A stretch of 12,503 nucleotides of DNA, taken from Muribaculaceae bacterium. Its GTDB lineage: Bacteria > Bacteroidota > Bacteroidia > Bacteroidales > Muribaculaceae. Below are positions 1 to 6,700 of the stretch, piece by piece. The stretch's first letter is position 1, and every line of letters begins with the position of its first letter. The position numbers were made by a program, and so were the translations under genes. The notes beneath the pieces are model-generated. The model did no database searches. It was not told where the DNA came from and saw only the letters and a list, made by a program, of their open reading frames with translations. The stretch covers positions 1 through 12,503 of the forward strand of contig JAKSMA010000045.1 in assembly GCA_024400895.1 (NCBI GenBank), written 5' to 3'.

Positions 1-1059
1 GTGACGGTGTGCATCGTTTCGTCGCATTTGCGCAGGACTTCGTGCACCTATCGCATTTTGCGATTTGGCAAAAAGATATGGCTAGCACTGGGGGCAAATC
101 TCAAACAAGGGCTTCCGCTGATGATTGCCAATGTGCTGCTGAGCGTGATAGTGCTGCTTATCAACAAGATGGTGGATGGGGTGCTCGGCTCCGATGGCGT
201 GTATATGGTGGCTGTGTGCATGCAATTGCTGCTTATCACCTTTGTCGTGCTCAATGGTGTGCTCGATGCAATGTTTGCCATTGGTGGCGCATTGCTTGGC
301 GAGCATGATATCGTGGGGCTGAAGATGCTTAATCGGAGAGTGATGATATTTGCTTGTAGCGTGTTGGTGCCATTCACCGTGTTTGTGGTTGTGGCACCTG
401 GCGTGATGGCTACACTTTTTGGCGCCGACGATTCGGAATTGCGAGGTCAACTTTGTCGAGTGTTGCGCATTTTCAGTATGATTTTATTGCCATTCTCGCT
501 CACAGTGCTGTTGCAAGGCATGTATCAGGTGTTGGGCCATCTGGTGCTGAGCACAGTCGTAGCTGTGGGGCAAGTGACATCAATAGTGGCTGTGGTATTC
601 GTTTTCACGCAAGTGGCACCGCCCGAAATGCTGTGGTGGGGATTCCCGCTGTCGTCGGCGGTCATTCTTGTCGCTCTGATGGTTGTCACTTGGCGAATGG
701 CTCGCAAAAGTGAAGCTTCGGCATTCACCCTGATTCCTGCACCCGACACAACGCATGACTATTCCGCCACAGTGGAGCATGAGCAGAAAGAGGTCGTAAC
801 CACTGAAATATCCGCTTTTTTACAAAATGCAGATTGCCCCTCAGAGGCAGTTGCCAAAGCGCTTCAATTTGTGGGCGATGTCTTGGGAAAGAACACTGGA
901 GCGGCAGACGTGTGCGTGCATATAGGCAAAGCCTCGGTCGACATCGTGGTGAAAGACGCAGAGAAATTGGATACTGTGAAAAACGCGAAAGTCAAACAGG
1001 CTTTCGGGCTAAATGTGCGTGCCCAAAAGGTGGCTTGTAGGTGTTTTTTTGAAAATTAG
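1..1059 (+). CDS. MATE-family transporter, C-terminal part, with extra cytosolic tail (5' truncated by window)
   Basis: The frame is open from base 1 to the TAG at 1057-1059, so the true start probably lies upstream and the GTG at 1 is likely internal. The 352 visible residues contain about six hydrophobic helices (roughly 36-62, 68-95, 112-137, 153-176, 180-205, 209-232). The first follows a LKQGLPLMIAN segment typical of the second six-helix bundle of MATE/MatE multidrug-type exporters. A usual MATE has 12 helices and ends shortly after the last. This one carries about 118 further soluble residues (235-352) whose EVVTTEISAFL...DVCVHIG...DIVVKDAEKL pattern faintly recalls a degenerate GHKL/anti-sigma-type ATPase fold. 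The membrane part is fairly clear, the substrate cannot be told, and the tail assignment is a weak inference. It could also be a polysaccharide-flippase relative of the MOP superfamily. Confidence 0.72.
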   Translation: MTVCIVSSHLRRTSCTYRILRFGKKIWLALGANLKQGLPLMIANVLLSVIVLLINKMVDGVLGSDGVYMVAVCMQLLLITFVVLNGVLDAMFAIGGALLGEHDIVGLKMLNRRVMIFACSVLVPFTVFVVVAPGVMATLFGADDSELRGQLCRVLRIFSMILLPFSLTVLLQGMYQVLGHLVLSTVVAVGQVTSIVAVVFVFTQVAPPEMLWWGFPLSSAVILVALMVVTWRMARKSEASAFTLIPAPDTTHDYSATVEHEQKEVVTTEISAFLQNADCPSEAVAKALQFVGDVLGKNTGAADVCVHIGKASVDIVVKDAEKLDTVKNAKVKQAFGLNVRAQKVACRCFFEN

Positions 1060-1079
1060 GGAAATTATTGCTATCTTTG
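1048..1079 (+). promoter_or_regulatory. Bacteroidetes-type promoter for psd-pssA-DUF4834
   Basis: TTTG at 1048-1051 and TATCTTTG at 1072-1079 are separated by 20 nt. This matches the Bacteroidetes primary sigma pattern TTTG-N(about 19-21)-TAnnTTTG. The -33 box overlaps the last codons of the transporter gene. Transcription would begin near 1086, leaving a leader of about 14 nt before the ATG at 1100. Confidence 0.75.
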
Positions 1080-1099
1080 TAGATTGAAAGCAAACTATC

Positions 1100-1807
1100 A
1101 TGAAAATGAAATACAAAATACACAGTGAAGGCTTGAGCATTATTTTTGTGCTACTGGTCATTTTGTTGGCATTCAACGTGCCAGCATACCTCTTTATTGA
1201 GTATAAGCCTATACCCATAGCCTTCATCGTGATTTCTACGATACTTTTCCTTTTGGTGATTAACTTCTTCCGTTCACCTCGCCGTCACTACAAGGGCGAG
1301 ATTGAAAACATGGTGTTGTCGTCGGTCGATGGCACTGTGGTGGCGCTTGAAGAGGTTTATGAAGACGAATGCCTGCACTGCAACTGCATTCAGTTGTCAG
1401 TGTTTATGAGCGTGTTCAACGTGCATGCCAACTGGGTGCCCGTGAATGGTATCGTGAAATACGTTAAGCACCACAACGGTCGTTTCCTGGCTGCTTACCT
1501 GCCAAAATCAAGCACTGAAAACGAGCGCTCGTCGGTGGTGATTTCCACCCCTGCAGGCCACGACATCCTTGTTCGCCAGATTGCAGGCGCAGTGGCACGT
1601 CGCATCGTCACCTATGTGGAACCAGGAGAAAACGTGAGTGTAGAGCAGCACATGGGTTTCATCAAGTTTGGCTCACGCGTTGATATTTATCTGCCTCTCG
1701 ATAGCGAAATATTCGTAAAATTGGGCGACAAGACTACTGGTGGCATCACTCCGATTGCCCGCATCAAACCACGTAACAACAATGACAATTCTACAAGCAA
1801 TTCGTAA
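1100..1807 (+). CDS. psd: Phosphatidylserine decarboxylase proenzyme (short, membrane-anchored type)
   Basis: The enzyme decarboxylates phosphatidylserine to phosphatidylethanolamine at the inner membrane, using a pyruvoyl group made by self-cleavage. The 235-residue product fits the short family found in Bacteroidetes. Two hydrophobic segments lie at about 11-32 and 38-56, followed by FFRSPRR (56-62). The conserved SSVDGTV (74-80) carries the Asp of the usual ADG motif (D77). FMSVFNVHANWVPVNG (102-117) supplies the conserved His (H109). The C-terminal FGSR (190-193) gives the Gly191-Ser192 cleavage site, where Ser becomes the pyruvoyl. A promoter lies directly upstream and the 3' end overlaps pssA, which makes its substrate. 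ATG 1100 was chosen; an in-frame ATG at 1106 is a minor alternative. The only other reading would be an archaetidylserine decarboxylase-like annotation of the same family. Confidence 0.95.
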   Translation: MKMKYKIHSEGLSIIFVLLVILLAFNVPAYLFIEYKPIPIAFIVISTILFLLVINFFRSPRRHYKGEIENMVLSSVDGTVVALEEVYEDECLHCNCIQLSVFMSVFNVHANWVPVNGIVKYVKHHNGRFLAAYLPKSSTENERSSVVISTPAGHDILVRQIAGAVARRIVTYVEPGENVSVEQHMGFIKFGSRVDIYLPLDSEIFVKLGDKTTGGITPIARIKPRNNNDNSTSNS

Positions 1808-2495
1808 TAATGTGCCCAATGCAGTTACATGCTGTAACTTACTTTCGGGTGCTTTAGCCTGCATAGCCTCTTTCCATGCATTTGAGTCATGGTGGTGGGG
1901 GTTGCAAGGCTATCAGGTGGCATTCGTTCTGATTGCCGCTGCTGCAGTTTTCGACTTTTTCGACGGCTTCACCGCACGCTTGCTGCATGCTGTGTCGCCA
2001 CTTGGCAAGGAACTTGATTCGCTTAGCGATGCTGTTAGCTTTGGGCTGGCTCCAGGGATGGTGCTCTACAATATGCTCGTGAAGTTTGTTCCCGATTGCC
2101 CATGCTTTGCCTATGTGGCAATGCTTATTCCAGTGTTTGGCGCTTTACGATTGGCGAAATTCAATGTGTCGACCGACCAAAGCACCACCTTCACCGGTCT
2201 TCCAATCCCAGCCAATGCCATATTCTGGATTGGCTTCACCAACTTCTATGCCGAAAGCCATGCCAATGTGCCCACCTGGGCGGTTGCTGTGCTCGTAGTG
2301 GCATTCTCGCTGCTGATGGTGTGCAATCTTCGCATGTTCTCGCTCAAGCTCCACAGCCTCGATGTGAAAGAAAACTACAAGCAATACTTGCTGGTGCTTG
2401 CATTTGTGCTTCTCGTAGCATTCTTTGGCGTAACGGGACTGGCTGGAGCAATTCTCTTCTACATCGTTCTTTCGGCCATCACAAAGCAAGACTAA
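1782..2495 (+). CDS. pssA: CDP-diacylglycerol-serine O-phosphatidyltransferase
   Basis: This integral membrane enzyme joins CDP-diacylglycerol and L-serine to give phosphatidylserine and CMP, the step before Psd. The CDP-alcohol phosphotransferase signature DG(x2)AR(x8)G(x3)D(x3)D is complete: D61, G62, A65, R66, G75, D79 and D83 in FDFFDGFTARL...PLGKELDSLSD. About six to eight hydrophobic helices cover the 237 residues. The start is taken at ATG 1782, giving MTILQAIRNNVPNAVTCCNL, which resembles family N-termini (RNNIPN..T..NLL.G). A longer GTG start at 1740 would only add residues unlike the family. It overlaps psd by 26 nt in another frame, so translation is probably coupled. Confidence 0.95.
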   Translation: MTILQAIRNNVPNAVTCCNLLSGALACIASFHAFESWWWGLQGYQVAFVLIAAAAVFDFFDGFTARLLHAVSPLGKELDSLSDAVSFGLAPGMVLYNMLVKFVPDCPCFAYVAMLIPVFGALRLAKFNVSTDQSTTFTGLPIPANAIFWIGFTNFYAESHANVPTWAVAVLVVAFSLLMVCNLRMFSLKLHSLDVKENYKQYLLVLAFVLLVAFFGVTGLAGAILFYIVLSAITKQD

Positions 2496-2549
2496 CATTG
2501 GCACACATTTTGCTAATCCTATTTGCGTAAACTAAAATCGCTATTAATT

Positions 2550-2879
2550 ATGCTAACGGCTTTATTACTGATATTCGTCGGTTACATACTTTATAAGGTG
2601 TTTATGTTTAAGCGCCGCGTGGATGCTATGCGCGACGACTTACGCCGACAGTTTGAAGATGTGGAAAAGCAATTTGCCGGCGCGTCTAACGGTCGTCGCG
2701 ACGATATTCGCAAACGTGAGAAGAAATACCGCTCCAACGATGGCGAATACGTTGACTTTGAAGAAGTGCGCGGCGAAACATTCAGCGAACCTCAAGTGAA
2801 GCCCGATACCGACCCTGGCGCAAAGAAGCACGCCCACGAAGAGCTCATCTCCGACGCCGAATTTGAAGAAATCAACTAA
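2550..2879 (+). CDS. Small membrane-anchored DUF4834-like protein
   Basis: This is the third gene of the phospholipid operon, 54 nt after pssA by the ATG start. The product (109 residues from ATG 2550) has one N-terminal helix (MLTALLLIFVGYILYKVFMF), then a charged, partly helical segment with many Arg, Asp and Lys residues. It ends with an acidic tail containing EYVDFEEV and a terminal ISDAEFEEIN. The helix followed by a YVDFEEV motif next to pssA agrees with my memory of the Bacteroidales DUF4834 family, whose function is unknown. A TTG start at 2523 would add nine residues (MRKLKSLLI) that put positive charge before the helix; an in-frame stop at 2514 rules out anything longer. A scaffold or regulator of phospholipid synthesis is possible by context only. 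Confidence 0.78.
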   Translation: MLTALLLIFVGYILYKVFMFKRRVDAMRDDLRRQFEDVEKQFAGASNGRRDDIRKREKKYRSNDGEYVDFEEVRGETFSEPQVKPDTDPGAKKHAHEELISDAEFEEIN

Positions 2880-2908
2880 CCAGAGTCCCCCCTCCCCACA
2901 TCGTAGCG

Positions 2909-2925
2909 ACATGCCTCCGGCATGT
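2909..2925. repeat. Short hairpin (7-bp stem) of repetitive-extragenic type
   Basis: ACATGCC (2909-2915), loop TCC, GGCATGT (2919-2925), preceded by GTAGCG. The layout GTAGsGAC followed by a small inverted repeat recurs at 3053-3075, which suggests a REP-like family. There is no T-tract, so it is a poor intrinsic terminator. Confidence 0.45.
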
Positions 2926-2958
2926 TAAACTCGCACCCCTCCCCCTTCCACAAAACTC

Positions 2959-2990
2959 GTTGACTTGTTGACTCGTAGACCTGTAGACTC
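2959..2990. repeat. Four 8-bp degenerate tandem units (GTwGACyy)
   Basis: Units GTTGACTT, GTTGACTC, GTAGACCT and GTAGACTC follow one another without a gap. They lie in the non-coding stretch after the DUF4834-like gene. Confidence 0.7.
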
Positions 2991-2999
2991 AAAAAACAA

Positions 3000-3181
3000 G
3001 AATCACAACTCTTTTTGTAAAGCAGCTTCAAAATGCTCCACACACAATATTGTAGGGACGCTTGGCTCAAGCGTCTGTTTTACATATGATTGGCTATCAA
3101 CTTGTTAAACACCGGACGCTCGAGCCGATCATCCCTACAACATTGTTGATAAAACATCTTTACAAAAAAGAATTGTTATTC
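3000..3181. repeat. 182-bp imperfect palindrome, REP/MITE-like
   Basis: The left arm runs from 3000 to about 3076 and the right arm from about 3110 to 3181. Read inverted, they align along most of their length: GAATCACAACTC against GAATAACAATTC at the ends, CTTTTTGTAAAG (3011-3022) against the complement of 3158-3170 with one extra base, and TTGTAGGGA (3050-3058) against TCCCTACAA (3132-3140). The inner parts also match imperfectly as GGCTCrAGCGTC. Inside the left arm there is a perfect 8-bp stem, GACGCTTG-GCT-CAAGCGTC (3057-3075). No coding frame with plausible composition lies within it, and I see no clear target-site duplication. Confidence 0.7.
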
Positions 3182-3203
3182 CTAATTCCCATGCTATTTT
3201 GCT

Positions 3204-3223
3204 CGCTCGTAAGAGCGTTTTTT
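3204..3223 (+). terminator. Weak intrinsic terminator candidate
   Basis: CGCTC-GTAA-GAGCG stem (3204-3217) is followed by six T (3218-3223). It lies 325 nt after the DUF4834-like gene, so it would end a long untranslated tail of the psd operon. The stem is only 5 bp. Confidence 0.35.
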
Positions 3224-3566
3224 GTTCGCGTCAGCGATTTTTCTTCGTGGTGGTTTGACAGCAGGCGAGCGAAAGCGCGACTGTGGGAGTGGAGGGGAAA
3301 CGAGCGCAGAAAGCGTGCTTTCGGAGGTCGTTGCCACTTCGCTCGCAAGAGGCCATAGTCCTTCTGTCTAACCATCTCGACTTTTTGATTTTATCCGTTC
3401 GAGCATGCATGTTCGATTTTAAACTGTTCATCTATCGTGGACGCAAATTCGCACTATCCACACCTTTTTCCACTAACCAGAGGGCTGGGAGAGGGTCTTT
3501 TCCTTTTTTCTCACATTTCATAGAAATTATCTTACAAACCATGCTGATTTTTAGGAAAATAATCTT
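3224..3566. other. Non-coding spacer with short CGAGCG/CGCTCG-rich motifs
   Basis: I see no credible gene here. The stretch contains several CGAGCG and CGCTCG copies, a direct repeat CGCTCGyAAGAG (3204-3215 and 3340-3351), a GAAAGC-GT-GCTTTC hairpin (3309-3322) and a near-perfect 18-bp palindrome centred on CATGCATG (3399-3416). Short open frames cross it on both strands, but they run through repeats and into the promoter region. Confidence 0.4.
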
Positions 3567-3574
3567 TATCTTTG
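3567..3574 (+). promoter_or_regulatory. Promoter -7 element for the large surface protein gene
   Basis: TATCTTTG at 3567-3574 fits TAnnTTTG exactly. A -33 TTTG at the right distance is not obvious; only T-rich sequence at 3547-3552 is present. Initiation near 3581 would leave a leader of about 157 nt before the ATG at 3738. Confidence 0.55.
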
Positions 3575-3615
3575 TACGGAGTATAATGTAAAGGGTTCTC
3601 ATTTTAGTCACAACT

Positions 3616-3657
3616 CGCTTTTCAACGGGCGCTGAACGCTTTTCAACGGATTCTGAA
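3616..3657. repeat. 21-bp tandem duplication in the presumed 5' leader
   Basis: Two adjacent 21-nt units (3616-3636 and 3637-3657) share CGCTTTTCAACGG at their start and CTGAA at their end. They differ only in three central bases (GCG versus ATT). They lie between the promoter and the start codon of the large surface protein. Confidence 0.75.
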
Positions 3658-3737
3658 GGGACCAAAGCATTTACTCCGATACTAACTACTTGCTAATAAA
3701 CTACTCAAATATTATTAACAATCAAACGTTTATTGTT

Positions 3738-6700
3738 ATGAAAAAATTATTTACTTTATTAATCATGGCCATCCTGGCCACAGCCACCTCCTTCGCTGCC
3801 ACGAAAACGGGCAGTTGGGATTTGACTACGGCTTCAGACGATTGGGAAGCCACAGGCAATGCGACCTACTTTTCCCAACCTTATGGCTACAAAGCCGCCA
3901 ATGGCACGTTGACAAACAGTGCAATTTCAGATTTCTCAACATCTGGAATCACCCAAATTAAAGTTGGTTTTAAATGTTTGCAGAATGGCGGAACAACATC
4001 TAAAATCACAATTTACCTCGTTAATAGCGAAGGCACCCCCCTTGGTGATGGCGTCGTTGTCACACCTGTAAATGCTACAGCCGCAACAAAAACTGAATAT
4101 CAGCATGCAACATTCACATCTGGACTGACTGGCGCTACAGGCTTCATGATGAAAGTTACCACTTTTGGGAAAAACATCTTAGTTAATGGCGCCGAATATG
4201 AGGTTACTTATTCTGGTGGCCAAGAAAAAACCCTCACTTCTCTTGCTGTTTCTGGCACCCCTACCAAGACCACTTACAACGAGGGTGACACATTCAACCC
4301 TGCAGGTCTTACCGTGACTGGTACTTATAGCGACGCTAATCCCGAAACAATTACAAGCGGTATCACATGGACTTTCAACCCAGCAACCCTTTCTGCTGGT
4401 CAAACTTCTGTTGGTGTTACAGCAAAAGTTGGCAATGTCACATCTCCATCTTATACAGTGAATGGTCTGACCGTGAACGGCCTGACCGCGCTTACTACAA
4501 TGGACGAGATCTTCGCAGCAGCAACCACTGCTGGCACTACTGCTACCGACACCAAAGTCACCTTCAACAATTGGGTGGTTACAGGTGTGAAGAATAGTAA
4601 TGCTTACGTGACCGATGGAACTAAGGGTTTCATCATTTATCAAGCGAATCATGGATTTGAAGTTGGCGATGTGCTGAGCGGAACCGCATATTGCAAAGTT
4701 CAACTCTACAATGGTTCTTCTGAACTCACAAATCTCACTTCCACAACAACTGGACTTACTGTAACTAGAGGTGGCACAGTAACACCACAAACTATTGATA
4801 TCGCAAGCCTATCAGGTGTAAATACTGGTGCTGTGCTCAAATTTAGTAATGTTACTTATAATGGCACAGCATTCAGTGATGGCACAAACACCATCACTCC
4901 TTACAACACCTTTATGACACTTCCCACCCTCGCAAGTGGAGTGAAGTACAATGTCACAGGTGTTTTCGTTCAGTATAATGACAAAAAAGAAATCGCGCCA
5001 AGAACTTCAGAGGATATTGAGGAAGTTCAAGCTGTAAAATATAATGTAACTATTGCTGACGGTATCGCTCATGGTACTGTTAGCGCAGATGTAGCAGAAG
5101 CTCCAGAAGGCGCAGAAGTAACCCTCACCGCCACCCCAGCAGAAGGCTACAAGTTCGATGCTTGGGACGTGAAGGATGCTTCAAGCAATACAATCGAAGT
5201 TGCCAACAACAAATTCACAATGCCAGCAGCAAACGTAACCGTTTCTGCAACATTCGTCGAAAAGCCAGCAACAAGCACCTTTGTTTTGGTAACTAATGCG
5301 GACCAACTCGCAGAAGGCAAGAAGATTGTCTTTGTGGGCAAAAAAGGCGAGAATTTCTATTCAATGGGCACCAAGAGTGATGGTAACAATAGACCAGGAG
5401 TTCTCATTGAAGTTGAAAACAATGAAGCATATCCGTCAGAAGATATACAAGTGTTCACACTTGAGGCAACTACCAAAGATGGCGACGCTGCCTGGATGTT
5501 CAATGATGGCAATGACAAATACATCTATGCAGCAAGTTCTGGTTCTAATTATTTAAAAACAGCAAACGCGACAACCGCTGGTGACAACGGGAAGGCTACC
5601 ATTGATGTCAACCCTGATGGAGCAGCTGCAGTTACTTTTCAAGGCACAAATACAAGAAACAGCTTGAAGTTCAATAATTCTGGTTCAACCGCACTGTTCT
5701 CTTGCTACTCAACCGGCCAAGCTCCTGTTTATATTTACATGAGCGAAGAGGCTCCTGCAACCAAGACTCTTGACCATATCACACTCTCAGGTTCTTATCA
5801 GACTGAATTTAATGTGGGTGACACATTCAACCATAATGGAATGACTGTCACAGCATCGTATGCAGAAGAGGGCGTTGCAGACGCAGATGTAACCAAGCAG
5901 GCAACTTTCTCAACTCCTGACATGAGCCAAGCAGGCACTCAGACCGTGACTGTTAGCTACACAGAAGGCGAAGTTACCAAGACTGCTACCTACACCATCA
6001 CCATTAAGAAGAAGAGCGCACGCGCTTACACATTGGTGACTTCACAAGACGATATCGTCGATGGTGGTGAATACATCATCCTTTCTGAGGACGGCAACTA
6101 CGCAGCAGCTGTAGGCACAAATAATAGAATCGAAACAGAAGCAAGAGGTGAAAACACCTACAAGATTGTGGACAACACCGTGATTGTTTCAAGTTATTCT
6201 GTCACACGTCCATACTTCCTTGTTGCTACCGATAATACCGATAATACCGATAAAGGCTGGTATCTCAACGATGGCGAATACAATGCAAGCATCACTAACA
6301 ACAACAACACTCCTACCCATATTGATTTTGTGGCTGACAAGCAAGATGTGTTCACTGTCAGCATCGCAGACGACAACACTGCACAGATTACCGCTCCTTT
6401 AGTGGATAAAAATCGCCAGATTGCATACCACTATTGGATTAAGCAAAACACTACTGATGTAGTAGAAAGAGCATTCCGCTACTACGCGAGCTCAAATGTC
6501 GGAACTGCAAATTACCAAGCCATTAAGCTCTATAAGAGAGTGAACACCGTGGTAATCGAAGATGGCTATCGCTCAAGATACAACGAAAGCACCGAGCGTA
6601 ACCTCTACAAGAACACGCTCACTTACGATGTGCCAAAGGCTAACGATGAGTTGAAGCTCTACCGTGGCGAAACGCTTCTTGGCACATTCAACGTGGATGC

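Noticed and set aside
1740..1781. Longer GTG start for pssA
   Set aside because: It would extend the overlap with psd and add 14 residues unlike the family N-terminus, whereas ATG 1782 gives a typical one.
2959..2990. Possible CRISPR or attachment-site repeats among the short tandem arrays
   Set aside because: Units are only 7-9 bp (21 bp in one case), directly abutting and without spacers, so they do not fit a CRISPR array; no integrase gene or tRNA end is nearby.
3062..3591. Plus-strand open frames of 98 and 102 codons in the spacer before the surface protein gene
   Set aside because: They run through the palindrome, CGAGCG motifs and the promoter element, have unusual composition and show no start context or family resemblance.
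3575..3737. Riboswitch or leader-peptide attenuator in the surface protein leader
   Set aside because: I could not find a known aptamer core or a terminator hairpin; only the 21-bp duplication is clear.
4179..4790. A 203-codon minus-strand open frame inside the surface protein gene
   Set aside because: The Cys/Ser-rich product has no domain pattern and overlaps coding sequence whose modules are recognisable on the plus strand.
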